A DNA stretch of 64,000 nucleotides from Limnobaculum xujianqingii (GTDB taxonomy: Bacteria > Pseudomonadota > Gammaproteobacteria > Enterobacterales > Enterobacteriaceae), in the NCBI RefSeq assembly GCF_013394855.1, contig NZ_JABMLK010000001.1:1302001-1366000 (forward strand), in the 5' to 3' direction. The translations under genes and the position numbers were made by a program. The notes under the pieces were generated by a model. That model worked only from the letters and a program-made list of their open reading frames with translations, searched no databases and was not told the origin of the DNA. Shown piece after piece: positions 17,322 to 27,100 of the stretch. Numbering within the stretch: the first letter of the stretch is position 1; each line of letters starts with the position of its first letter.

Positions 17322-18230
17322 ATGAAAAATATAGAGACAAAATGGTTGTATGACTTTTTAACCCTCGAAGCCTGTCGTCATTTTTCTCATGCCGCTGAAC
17401 AACGGAACATTTCACAACCGGCTTTTAGTCGTCGGATAAAAGCGCTGGAATCCGCTATTGGTGTCGAGTTGTTTGATCGCACCACAACACCACTTCAGCT
17501 AACGGAAGAGGGAAAGCTATTTCATTCCCAAACCCGCAGTCTGCTTCAACAGTTAGAATGCAACCTTAGTGAGCTTTCCGGTCATAACTTGTTAAGTATT
17601 CCCAATATTAAAATTGCCGCTGCTCATTCTCTGTCTCTGACGCTACTACCCAAGCTGGTTCATTCTCTGTCAGATTACGGCGGTGAGTTTGTTTATCATG
17701 TTGAAGCCATCGATGTGGTTCAGGTGGTTAATACTTTGCGTGAGGGAAAAAGTGACTTTATTATTTCGTTCTACGATGAAGACCTGATGCAATCCCCATT
17801 TTGCTGCCTGAAAGTATTTGAATCCGAATTATATCCAGTTTGCGCCGCCGATTCGCAAGGCAAACCGCTGTTTGATATCTACCAGCCAGAAGTGCCGTTG
17901 TTAAACTACACCAGCGCTTCTTATATGGGGCGATTAGTCAATCGACGTCTGGGAGAAGTGGGTGCCATCGCACCACGCACGCTGTTTATGTCGTCTATGA
18001 GTGAACTGCTAAAACACATGGCGTTGGACGGCCACGGCATTGCCTGGTTGCCTATCTACTCTGTAGTAGATGAATTGAAAGAGAAAAAACTGGTATGTCT
18101 GGATACGCCTGAACTCACCGTCCCCATTCAGGCTTACATATATCGAATGGATACCCGCCTGAACAAAACCGCAGAATTATTCTGGAGTATTTTGAAAAAC
18201 AATATGCCTAAGAATTTGGATAACGGATAA
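17322..18230 (+). CDS. LysR-family regulator resembling HypT (YjiE)
   Basis: The 302-residue protein has an N-terminal winged helix-turn-helix (NIETKWLYDFLTLEACRHFSHAAEQRNISQPAFSRRIKALE, residues 3 onward, given in outline) and a C-terminal effector domain. The DNA-binding half follows E. coli HypT almost residue for residue (KWLYDFLTLE, SQPAFSRRI, VELF), and SSMSELLKHMALDGHGIAWLP in the effector half is also shared. HypT responds to hypochlorite by methionine oxidation in E. coli. Here the gene faces the racemase-carrier pair across a gap of about 830 bases, so control of that pair is equally likely. Family is certain, function is not. Confidence 0.85.
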   Translation: MKNIETKWLYDFLTLEACRHFSHAAEQRNISQPAFSRRIKALESAIGVELFDRTTTPLQLTEEGKLFHSQTRSLLQQLECNLSELSGHNLLSIPNIKIAAAHSLSLTLLPKLVHSLSDYGGEFVYHVEAIDVVQVVNTLREGKSDFIISFYDEDLMQSPFCCLKVFESELYPVCAADSQGKPLFDIYQPEVPLLNYTSASYMGRLVNRRLGEVGAIAPRTLFMSSMSELLKHMALDGHGIAWLPIYSVVDELKEKKLVCLDTPELTVPIQAYIYRMDTRLNKTAELFWSILKNNMPKNLDNG

Positions 18231-18232
18231 AT

Positions 18233-18258
18233 CCCCGCTGCTCACATTTAACAGCGGG
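18233..18258. terminator. Hairpin between convergent LysR gene and yfaY
   Basis: CCCGCTG pairs with CAGCGGG across an 11-base loop in the 40-base gap between two converging genes. It probably ends transcription from both sides, although the T-runs are poor. Confidence 0.55.
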
Positions 18259-18270
18259 ATATTATCTAAT

Positions 18271-19470
18271 TTAGTGTGCCAGCGTCTCCGCCTGTTCCAA
18301 CCACTCATAACTGCCAAAAACATTACGTTGGTTAAACCAGCGCGACAGCATATCCAGTGCCAGCGTCACACTCACATCCTGCTGAACTTTAACACTATGG
18401 TTGCGGGGCATATAACGAACTCGTTGAGCGTAGCTGCCATTTGGAGTGACTAATGCCAGTGACAAACACTCATCGTGGCGAGCTCCGATAGCAATACTAA
18501 TATCCGCCTGTTGCTGTGTTGCCATCTGTTTTGCTTTTTCCAGTAACTGTTCAAGACTCAGCGCCTCCGTTGAGGGCCGAACTTCAGACTGAAGCACTGG
18601 AGCCTGAACTGAAAACAAATTCCAACTCAGCAGTCCGGCACTGAATTGCTCGTTCAGTGCAACCTTTAAGCCACGTTCCGTCAGCTGACGAGAGATAATA
18701 GCCGGTAACCCTTCAGTTCCCTCATACAACACGTTTTCCTCAATACCTTGCTTAACAATCTGCCAGTTTCTTAACATTTCCTGACGCTGGCTTTCTGGTC
18801 CGGTCAACTTCAGCTCAATAATGGGCATAGAAGAACGATAGCCCATTACGCAACCTTCCGGCAGAGTCAGAACATCAAATTGTTGAGCCAGACTGCTCTC
18901 AGTGCGGCCAAAACTGGTTAAACGCAAACAGAGTGGTGATGGTGGCAAACTATAGCGCTGACGTAAACGCGGTAAGATCTGATCGTTAACCATGACTTTA
19001 AATTCTGACGGTACCCCGGGGGTGAAAAACATCAAACAATCATTAATCGTCAGCGCAAAACCACAGGCGGTTCCGACTGGATTATCAACCAGTTCTGCAC
19101 TTTCAGGAATCATCGCCTGTTTACGGTTAGTATCGGACATCACCCTACCCCGGGCGGCAAAATAACTTTCCATATAGGCAATCCATTCCGGATGCTCAAT
19201 CAAAGATTCACCGGCGGCGGTAGCCGCAGCCAGCGCACTCAAGTCATCACTGGTTGGCCCCAACCCTCCGTTAACTATCAGCACGTCAGCATACAAACTG
19301 CGCTCCAGTAAAACATCGACCAGACTATCGAGATTATCACCCACCGTTGTTCGCGTACTGAGCGGCAGCCCCTGTTGAAAGAAACAGTCAGCCAGCCAGG
19401 CGGCATTAGTATCCACGATCTGCCCATGAAGAACTTCGTCTCCCGTACTTAACATTTCTACCACTAACAT
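18271..19470 (-). CDS. yfaY: CinA-like protein YfaY (molybdopterin-binding domain)
   Basis: The ATG at 19470 (GGGAG seven bases upstream) gives 399 residues, against 400 for E. coli YfaY. The N-terminal half is a MoaB/CinA-type domain: VEMLSTGDEVLHGQIVDTNAAWLADCF, then VIVNGGLGPTSDDLSALAAATA and FFTPGVPSEFKVMV (given in short pieces of a longer match). The C-terminal half is a diverged CinA/PncC deamidase-like domain lacking obvious catalytic residues. Its physiological role is not known; NMN deamidation or pyrophosphatase activity belongs to true CinA and PncC. It is monocistronic and convergent with the LysR gene. Confidence 0.9.
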   Translation of the reverse strand: MLVVEMLSTGDEVLHGQIVDTNAAWLADCFFQQGLPLSTRTTVGDNLDSLVDVLLERSLYADVLIVNGGLGPTSDDLSALAAATAAGESLIEHPEWIAYMESYFAARGRVMSDTNRKQAMIPESAELVDNPVGTACGFALTINDCLMFFTPGVPSEFKVMVNDQILPRLRQRYSLPPSPLCLRLTSFGRTESSLAQQFDVLTLPEGCVMGYRSSMPIIELKLTGPESQRQEMLRNWQIVKQGIEENVLYEGTEGLPAIISRQLTERGLKVALNEQFSAGLLSWNLFSVQAPVLQSEVRPSTEALSLEQLLEKAKQMATQQQADISIAIGARHDECLSLALVTPNGSYAQRVRYMPRNHSVKVQQDVSVTLALDMLSRWFNQRNVFGSYEWLEQAETLAH

Positions 19471-19639
19471 CCGATGACTCCCGCTTATGGTTATTCTTTG
19501 TATTTTCTGCAAATAATATTGGCTATGTTACGCCTGATGAACCCGCTTATCAGCTAAAAATAGCATAGTGGGATTGTTGCGGCGAATACCATGATAAAAT
19601 CAGCACTCTGGGTAAATTTAAACCAAAGCGATTGATTTA

Positions 19640-19701
19640 TGTAAAGATAAAATTACACCTCGTATCAATAGTTTGACACCCACATTCATCTCACATACCC
19701 T
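19640..19701 (+). promoter_or_regulatory. tyrP promoter with TyrR box
   Basis: TGTAAA-N6-ATTACA at 19640-19657 is one base from the TyrR consensus (TGTAAA-N6-TTTACA). Just downstream lie TTGACA (19673-19678) and, 17 bases later, TACCCT (19696-19701), a plausible -35/-10 pair. TyrR regulates tyrP in E. coli, activating with phenylalanine and repressing with tyrosine. The layout here supports conserved control. Confidence 0.65.
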
Positions 19702-19811
19702 ACCTTCGTCTTCCGGTCATCGTCTGTTTTTGATGGCTGTGTAATAAGAAAGTGCCAGCCAATTGGCACTTATCTAACCGATTAACATAACTAAAAGAAA
19801 TCGAGGTCCGT

Positions 19812-21017
19812 GTGAGGAATCGCACTCTGGGTAGTATATTTATCGTTGCCGGTACCACTATCGGCGCAGGAATGTTAGCCATGCCTCTGGCGGCGGCAGG
19901 CGTCGGTTTTGGCGTCACCTTTGCTATGTTGGTTATCTTATGGATGATGATGTGTTACACCGCGTTGCTGCTGGTAGAAGTTTATCAGCACAGCCATTTT
20001 GATGATGGTCTTGGCACGCTGGCTAAACGCTATCTCGGAGCCAAAGGTCATCTTCTTACCGGTTTCGCCATGTTGTTTTTGATGTATGCCTTAGTTGCTG
20101 CCTATATCAGTGGTGGTGGTGAACTGCTGTTTGTTAGCCTGAAAGATTCTATGGGACTGGATCTTCCTCCGGTTTCTGGCCCTCTACTGTTCGCTATTAT
20201 TGGTGGTGGAGTTGTCTGTATTGGTACCCACTCTGTTGATTTAATTAACCGAATTCTGTTTAGCGCAAAAATTGTGTTTCTGGTGATCATGCTATCCCTG
20301 ATGATTCCACACGTTCAGGCGGTTAACCTGACCACATTGCCGCTGGAACAAGGCCTTGCGATTTCGGCGATTCCGTTAATTTTCACCTCTTTTGGCTTCC
20401 ACGGCAGTATCCCCAGCATTGTTAAATATATGAATGGTGATGTGGCTAAACTGCGCAAAATCTTTATTATCGGCAGCGCCATTCCGCTGATTGCCTATAT
20501 TTTATGGCAGTTAGCAACGCTGGGCGCTATCAGCTCCAGTACCTTTGTGGGCATCATCGCCGCCGAATCCGGCTTAAATGGATTACTGCAAGCCGTTAAA
20601 GAAGTGGTAAACACCCCAAGCGTTGAGATATCGGTACGTCTGTTCTCTGCTCTGGCGCTGGCGACGTCCTTCCTGGGTGTTGCTCTTGGGCTGTTTGATT
20701 ATCTGGCAGATCTGTTTAAACGTGCCAACAATACATCTGGTCGCCTGCAAACCGGGCTGATTACTTTCCTGCCGCCTCTGATGTTTGCCCTGTTCTATCA
20801 AAAAGGCTTCATTATGGCGCTGGGTTATGCGGCTATTGCTCTCTCTATTCTGGCGCTGTTGTTACCGGCTATGTTGGTTATGCAATCCCGTAAACAGAAT
20901 CAAGGCGGCTACCGTGTTCCCGGCGGTTCGTTAGGTCTGTTTCTTGCTCTGGCTTTTGGCTTTGCTATTATTCTGATTCAGTTTGGTATTGTGTTTGGCT
21001 GGTTACCGCAAACGTAA
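19812..21017 (+). CDS. tyrP: Tyrosine-specific permease TyrP
   Basis: TyrP is a proton-coupled aromatic amino acid importer of the HAAAP family in the inner membrane. The start is GTG at 19812, with GAGG five bases upstream. The 401 residues (about 11 membrane segments) match E. coli TyrP (403) throughout: [20 protein letters not shown] at the N-terminus, [20 protein letters not shown] in the middle and [18 protein letters not shown] near the end. The TyrP-like GTLAKRYLG segment supports this over Mtr or TnaB. Upstream TyrR box agrees with the assignment. Confidence 0.92.
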   Translation: MRNRTLGSIFIVAGTTIGAGMLAMPLAAAGVGFGVTFAMLVILWMMMCYTALLLVEVYQHSHFDDGLGTLAKRYLGAKGHLLTGFAMLFLMYALVAAYISGGGELLFVSLKDSMGLDLPPVSGPLLFAIIGGGVVCIGTHSVDLINRILFSAKIVFLVIMLSLMIPHVQAVNLTTLPLEQGLAISAIPLIFTSFGFHGSIPSIVKYMNGDVAKLRKIFIIGSAIPLIAYILWQLATLGAISSSTFVGIIAAESGLNGLLQAVKEVVNTPSVEISVRLFSALALATSFLGVALGLFDYLADLFKRANNTSGRLQTGLITFLPPLMFALFYQKGFIMALGYAAIALSILALLLPAMLVMQSRKQNQGGYRVPGGSLGLFLALAFGFAIILIQFGIVFGWLPQT

Positions 21018-21040
21018 TATCAGCACTGATTAATTTATTG

Positions 21041-21078
21041 AAAATGGGTTATCGGTTAATACTGATGGCCCATTTTTA
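21041..21078 (+). terminator. Terminator after tyrP
   Basis: AAAATGGG pairs with CCCATTTT, with an inner ATCGG/CTGAT helix, followed by a short T-run. It lies about 25 bases after the tyrP stop. Being symmetrical in A and T, it could also serve the small gene on the other strand. Confidence 0.7.
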
Positions 21079-21126
21079 TATCTTATGATAACTAAACAGT
21101 AGATAGGCTAACCGGCCTGTAGGCAG

Positions 21127-21453
21127 CTAATCCTGTAATCGCATATCCAACAGTGGGTTCAGGATATTTATAATTTCAACCGTCCCCACAATATGGGGCC
21201 CCTCCTGAAAAGTAATTATCTTGCCTGGCCACAGGCAGTGAGGATAGCTGGAAGGCGACATAAAAGTGATAGTCCCGAGAATCTCTGTATCAGGCATAGC
21301 AAGCGCTGGCTCGATATATTCATGTTTTCCGCAGGTCAGATAGTCATCCTTGATTAAATGATCTGGTCGATAGCCACTATAGGCTGGTACTTTCCTTGTT
21401 CCATTAAATCTGAAAATTACTTCAGCATCCGGTCCATGATCCTGTAAGCCCAC
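21127..21453 (-). CDS. Small stand-alone protein resembling EF-Tu domain III
   Basis: The 108-residue product starts at a GTG with GAGGAGG seven bases upstream, which makes it a credible gene. Its sequence shows the layout of translation-factor domain III: a Y-x-GYRPDHLI motif (EF-Tu: FFKGYRPQFYF), an MPDTEILGTITFMSP strand where EF-Tu has MPGDN and VTLIHP, and a closing GKIITFQEGPHIVGTVEIINIL where EF-Tu has FAIREGGRTVGAGVV. No GTPase domain is present. I do not know its function; a binding module or decoy related to EF-Tu is conceivable. Neighbours (tyrP, catalase) give no hint. Confidence 0.6.
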   Translation of the reverse strand: MGLQDHGPDAEVIFRFNGTRKVPAYSGYRPDHLIKDDYLTCGKHEYIEPALAMPDTEILGTITFMSPSSYPHCLWPGKIITFQEGPHIVGTVEIINILNPLLDMRLQD

Positions 21454-21486
21454 AATAAAGCCTCCTCAATAACATCAATTTACCTG

Positions 21487-21518
21487 ACACCGGTTTTCTT
21501 ACCCGCTAAAACCGGTGT
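21487..21518. repeat. Perfect 11-bp inverted repeat upstream of the EF-Tu-like gene
   Basis: ACACCGGTTTT and AAAACCGGTGT flank a 10-base loop, 34 bases before the small gene's start. It could be an operator, a 5'-leader hairpin of that gene, or a terminator lacking a T-run. The rest of the roughly 700-base gap up to the catalase gene holds no convincing gene. Confidence 0.5.
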
Positions 21519-22021
21519 AAACAGGATAACAATGCCATTCTATTGCTTATTGGTAAAATCAGAATTTTTATTTTTAAACACACATAGGAAATAAAACAAC
21601 AAACAGTGATTACTGCTTCATTTTATCTATTATTTGGGACACTCATCTCAAAGAGACCGGTAAAAATAACATCAGGAAAATATTTGAAATGAAAACATTT
21701 GCTCTGACAGCTTTAATTAACATAATTTTGATTTTAAACAAATAAATACCTAACCACCCTCTTACCAAATCAATACAGCAATGGTTTAATCATAGCGGCT
21801 TGGCTCCCTGATGATGCCAATCGTTGCCAGGAACTTACAGAAGATAATTTTTAGTTTTCGGCATCTATAAAAACAAACGTTCACAACACATTAAACCATC
21901 CATTTTAAACGCCATTGGCGAGAAATTGCCCGTACAGCAAGGCCAGCTGCACATTTGTCGATATCTTTATGACACCAGCTAAGTTCACTACTTTTATATA
22001 TTGGCTACACTGATAACCATA

Positions 22022-22058
22022 ATAGGTAGTATCAATTAGCTATATTGGGCTCATAACC
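22022..22058 (+). promoter_or_regulatory. Possible OxyR site upstream of the catalase gene
   Basis: ATAG-N7-CAAT-N7-ATTG-N7-AACC follows the spacing of the OxyR consensus (ATAG-N7-CTAT-N7-ATAG-N7-CTAT). The first element is exact, the next two are each one base off, and the last is poor. It lies about 100 bases before the start codon. OxyR control of catalase would make sense, but the match is partial. Confidence 0.35.
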
Positions 22059-22157
22059 TTACTAATAGTACTAGTAACAGTGATAGAACCAAGAAGTGGT
22101 GTTTTTAGCTCTGTGTCAGTATGACGATAATTTTTTGATGTTTAACAGGAGAAAGTG

Positions 22158-23597
22158 ATGAGCGATAAGAAACTAACCACGGCATCTGGCGTGCCGGTAG
22201 TTGATAATAATAATGTAATGACCGCAGGACCAAGAGGACCGATGCTGTTACAGGATATCTGGTTCCTTGAAAAACTAGCTCACTTTGACCGCGAAGTCAT
22301 TCCTGAGCGTCGTATGCATGCTAAAGGTTCCGGTGCTTACGGTACTTTTACCGTGACACATGACATTACCAAATATACCCGGGCAAAAATCTTCTCTGAG
22401 ATTGGTAAAAAAACCGATCTGTTTGTACGTTTCTCTACCGTAGCGGGTGAACGCGGCGCGGCAGATGCGGAACGTGATATCCGTGGCTTTGCTATCAAAT
22501 TCTATACTGAAGAAGGCAACTGGGATTTGGTGGGTAACGACACCCCTGTCTTCTACCTGCGTGACCCGTTAAAATTCCCGGACTTAAACCACGTAGTAAA
22601 ACGCGATCCACATACCAACCTGCGTAACCCAACCTACAAGTGGGACTTCTTCTCTCAACTACCTGAATCTCTGCACCAGTTAACCATTGACTTCAGTGAC
22701 CGTGGGTTACCGAAGTCTTACCGCAATATGCATGGTTTTGGTAGTCATACCTTCAGCTTTATTAGTGATGATAACCAACGTTATTGGGTTAAATTCCATT
22801 TCCGCTGCCAGCAAGGTATCGAAAACCTGATGGATGAAGAAGCCGAAGCACTGGTTGGTAAAGATCGTGAAAGCTCACAACGTGATCTTTATGACAATAT
22901 TGCTGCTGGTAATTTCCCTCGCTGGAAACTGTTTGTGCAGATCATTCCGGAAAATGAAATTTCCAAACTGCCTTACAACCCATTTGATTTAACCAAAGTT
23001 TGGTTACATAAAGATGCACCGCTGATTGAAGTGGGCGTAATGGAACTGAACCGTAACCCGGATAACTACTTTGCTGAAGTTGAGCAAGTAGCGATGAACC
23101 CAGCTAACGTAGTACCTGGCGTAAGCTTCTCTCCGGATAAAATGTTACAGGGCCGTCTGTTCTCCTATGGTGATGCTCATCGCTACCGTTTAGGTATTAA
23201 CCATCATCAAATCCCGGTTAACGCCCCTCGCGGCCCGTTCCATAACTACCATCGTGATGGGGCTATGCGTATCGATGGCAACAGCGGTAACGGCGCGACT
23301 TACGAGCCAAACAGCTTTGGTGTATTTAAAGAGCAACCAAACTTTAGCGAACCACCACTAACGTTAGAAGGTGCAGCTGACCACTGGAACCATCGTGAAG
23401 ACGACGATTACTTCAGCCAACCACGCGCCCTGTTTAACCTGCTAAGCAAAGAAGAACATCAACGTATGTTCAAGCGTATTGCAGGAGAGCTCTGTGAAGT
23501 TCCGGAAAACATTCGTCAGCGTCAAATCGACCTGTTTACCAAAGTTCACCCTGACTATGGTAATGGTGTAATTGAAGCGTTGAAGAAAATGAAATAA
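22158..23597 (+). CDS. katA: Catalase, clade-3 monofunctional haem enzyme
   Basis: It converts hydrogen peroxide to water and oxygen. The ATG at 22158 has AGGAG six bases upstream; an in-frame GTG one codon earlier is rejected. The 479 residues place it among the small-subunit catalases. Catalytic residues are H54 ([12 protein letters not shown]) and N127 (VGNDTPVFY); the proximal haem ligand is Y337 in [27 protein letters not shown] is also diagnostic. It stands alone between two terminators. E. coli lacks this clade (it has KatE and KatG), so it marks a lineage difference. Confidence 0.95.
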   Translation: MSDKKLTTASGVPVVDNNNVMTAGPRGPMLLQDIWFLEKLAHFDREVIPERRMHAKGSGAYGTFTVTHDITKYTRAKIFSEIGKKTDLFVRFSTVAGERGAADAERDIRGFAIKFYTEEGNWDLVGNDTPVFYLRDPLKFPDLNHVVKRDPHTNLRNPTYKWDFFSQLPESLHQLTIDFSDRGLPKSYRNMHGFGSHTFSFISDDNQRYWVKFHFRCQQGIENLMDEEAEALVGKDRESSQRDLYDNIAAGNFPRWKLFVQIIPENEISKLPYNPFDLTKVWLHKDAPLIEVGVMELNRNPDNYFAEVEQVAMNPANVVPGVSFSPDKMLQGRLFSYGDAHRYRLGINHHQIPVNAPRGPFHNYHRDGAMRIDGNSGNGATYEPNSFGVFKEQPNFSEPPLTLEGAADHWNHREDDDYFSQPRALFNLLSKEEHQRMFKRIAGELCEVPENIRQRQIDLFTKVHPDYGNGVIEALKKMK

Positions 23598-23655
23598 CTT
23601 CCCCAGACGCTAAAATCTGCAAACTTATATCTGTAGATTTTTACCTGAAGATCAG

Positions 23656-23684
23656 AGTCCCACCAAATGGTGGGGCTTTTTTTA
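23656..23684 (+). terminator. Rho-independent terminator after katA
   Basis: A stem of AGTCCCACCA with TGGTGGGGCT (one G-T pair) is followed directly by a seven-base T-run, about 60 bases after the katA stop. Confidence 0.88.
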
Positions 23685-24105
23685 TCAACCAGCCAACTCC
23701 AACCCTATGCAAGTTACCTAAAGGAATAATTACTTATATAAAAAGAGGAATGAGTAAGCATTATTAATTAATATATAAATTTTAAATAAGATTAATCTCA
23801 ATTTATCAATAAACAAATAAGCATCAATTTAAATTAATAAATAATTACCCGTATAAAATAAACCCCTCACTGTTTAACTTTCAATTCAATATTGAGAAAG
23901 CTATTATCCCAAATTAGTAGAAAGTTTACAAAACAGGCAAGATGCAACCAAGTCATAGCTACCAGGCGTAATCAGCATCCAACCAGAAGTAATTTTTTAT
24001 TTAATTTGTTAATTAACAAAGCCATTAACATTAAAAATATATCTATAAAAAACACTTATTGATAACCATATTGAATAATTATTTTTTTTAGGATGGAACC
24101 TAATT
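23685..24105. other. AT-rich intergenic region before the autotransporter
   Basis: This stretch of about 420 bases is very rich in A and T, unlike its neighbours, and holds no credible gene. It presumably contains the adhesin promoter. Such AT-rich upstream regions are often H-NS targets in enterics, but no specific site can be named. Confidence 0.5.
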
Positions 24106-27100
24106 ATGTCTAATTTTCATTTAAAGAAAACATTAGCTATAGCTATCGCCAGTAGTTTATTTTCTTTCGAAACTATTGCTGAAAACCCTGCATCCGATAC
24201 ATCTTCAAACAGCGCTTATCTGAGTGCTCAGAACGTTGCGGCGACAGAGTCCTCTCAAAATCAACTATATGGCGCTACTCCCGGACTACTGGGCATTAAT
24301 ATCGATCTGGGTTTTATCAATCTGGGTGAAGTCAGCCTACTGGATGCCTACTCCACTAACTACAACAATGTCTCCAGCCCGGCACTCAGCATTTTTAATC
24401 ACGCCTCCAGCGCCATCAGTTTACTGGGGAGCGCCAGTGCCAGTAATTATGGTAATGCCAGCCTTAACGGGCCACTCAGTAGTGGTGCAAACGCCATGGC
24501 CCTTACTGGTAGTGCTACTGCCCTAAACAATGGTGACGTCTCTACCGGTATTCTGAATATTTTTGGTCACGGTGCCAGTGCTATTAGCATTATGGGCAGC
24601 GCTACCGCTGAGAACCAGGGCACAGCCCATCTGAATAGCCTGCTGAGCAGCGGTGCCAGTGCAATTTCTATTCTTGGTGATGCCTCTGCTAAAAACAACG
24701 GTGAAGTGACCACCAATATTTTGGACGTGTTTGGCCACGGAGCCAGCGCAATCAGTATCATGGGCAGCGCTACCGCTGAGAACCAAGGCACAGCCCATCT
24801 GAATAGCTTGCTGAGCAGCGGTGCCAGTGCGATCTCTATTCTTGGTGATGCCTCAGCTAAAAATAGCGGTGAAGTCTCCACCAATATTCTGGACGTGTTT
24901 GGTCACGGTGCCAGCGCCATCAGCGTTATGGGCGGCGCTACCGCAGAAAACACCGGTAGTGCTCAACTTAACGGCCCCCTGAGTAGCGGAGCCAGTGCGA
25001 TATCCATCCTTGGTAATGCTTCTGCTAAAAACAGCGGTGATGTCTCCACTAATCTTCTGAATATTTTAGGTCACGGTGCCAGCGCTATCAGCATTATGGG
25101 CAGCGCTACCGCAGAAAATACCGGTAATGCTCAACTTAACGGCCCCCTGAGTAGCGGAGCCAGTGCGATATCCATCCTTGGTAATGCTTCTGCTAAAAAC
25201 AGCGGTGATGTCTCCACTAATCTTCTGAATATTTTAGGTCACGGTGCCAGCGCTATCAGCATTATGGGCAGCGCTACCGCAGAAAATACCGGTAGTGCTC
25301 AACTTAACGGCCCGCTGAGTAGCGGAGCCAGTGCGATTAGCGTCATTGGCGATGCAACGGCTAAAAACAGCAGTAAAGTGTCAACCAACATACTGGGTAT
25401 TTTAGGTCACGGTGCCAGCGCCATCAGTATTATGGGTAATGCTAAAGCCACCAACGAACAAGGTGCTGAAGTTAATCTTAACGGTCCGTTAGGACATGGT
25501 GTCAGCGCTATCAGCATTGCCGGCAGCGCTACAACAGAAAACCACGGTAACGTCAGCACCGGCGTACTGGATATTCTGGGGCATGGCGCCAGTTCTTTCA
25601 GTCTGCTGGGCAATGCTTCTGCTATTAACGGTGAAACCGGTAAAATCTCAGTTAACGGGCCTTTAGGCCATGGCCTTAGTGCAGTCAGTATTGTTGGATC
25701 TGCATCCGCTGAAAATGCCGGGGAAATATCCACCGGTATGCTTGATATCTTCGGTCACGGCGCCAGCGCTTTTAGCCTGTTAAGCAGCGCAACAGCGAAT
25801 AACAGTGAAACCGGTAAAATCTCAGTTAATGGCCCCTTTGGCCATGGTCTGAGTGCAGTAAGTGTTCTTGGTTCTGCGTCAGTAGAGAATGCCGGAGAGA
25901 TTTCAACCGGCGTGCTCGATGTTTTCGGTCACGGTGCCAGCGCAGTTAGTGTGCTCTCCAGTGCTCAGGCTATTAACACCAGCAGCGGAACCATATCCAC
26001 CAATGGTCTTTTTGGCTCAGGACTAAGTGCCGTTAGCCTGATTAATACTGCAACGACAATTAATCAGGGCAATATCACTACCAGCGGTCTGGGTGCGATG
26101 GGAGCGCAATCAATATCACTGTTCTCTACTGCGCAATCTTCTAATGAGGAAAATGCCAGTATTACCACTCAGGGTGCGCTGGCCCAAGGCCTGCTCGCTT
26201 TCAGCCTGACCTCTCAAGCTACGGTCAATAATGCCGGTTCAATTGAAACTAACGGCTGGCAGGCCCATGGTGCTAATGCCACCAGCATATTCAATACAGC
26301 CGTGGGCATTAACACCACAACTGGCGAAATAAAAACCGCTGGTGATACTGCACATGGAATCAATGCATTCAGTTTTACTTCACTGGCTAACGCAACCAAT
26401 CAGGGAAAAATAACCACTCAGGGTGATAATGCCAATGGTCTGAATGCAGTCAGTGAATATGGAAAATCTATTGCGGTCAATGAAGCTAACGCGACTATCA
26501 ACACCACAGGGACTAATGCTCACGGAGCATATGCTCAAAGCAAACACGAAGAAGCGGTAGCCATGAATACCGGCACCATATCTACCACCGGTGATGGCGG
26601 TAACGGTGCCAGCGCTATTAGTGAAGATGCTCAAGCCGGAGCGCTCAATGACACCACGGGTATTATTAACACTCAGGGAAATAACGCCCACGGCCTGCTG
26701 GCCCAAAGCTATCAGGCGCTGGCAGTTGTCAGCAATCTAAATCAGATAGTCACTTCCGGTCACGGTTCTAACGGCGCAACCGCCCGTAGCACTCACGGAG
26801 AAGCGCAGGCAGGGAACCTCGGTTCAATCACCACTGCGGGCAACAACGCCGACGGACTGAATGCCCAAAGCCAACATAACAAAGCTGTTGCTATCAACAA
26901 AGGAAGTATCCTTACCGGTAGTGAGATTGCCGGCGGCGTTATCATGGCAAAATCCGGAGAAAATGCTCACGGTGTCAGTGCCTATAGTCAGGATGACACT
27001 GCGGTAGTACAAAATGATAATAATGCGGACGTCAAAACCTACGGTAAAGGCAGTTATGGTTTGCACGCATACAGCGTCAATTCCGAGGCATTAGCCGTTA

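Noticed and set aside
21780..21990. Possible gene remnant upstream of katA (a short frame reading LNAIGEKLPVQQGQLHICRY)
   Set aside because: The frame is short, interrupted by stops, has no ribosome site and matches nothing I recognise; it may be a decayed fragment, but I cannot support it.
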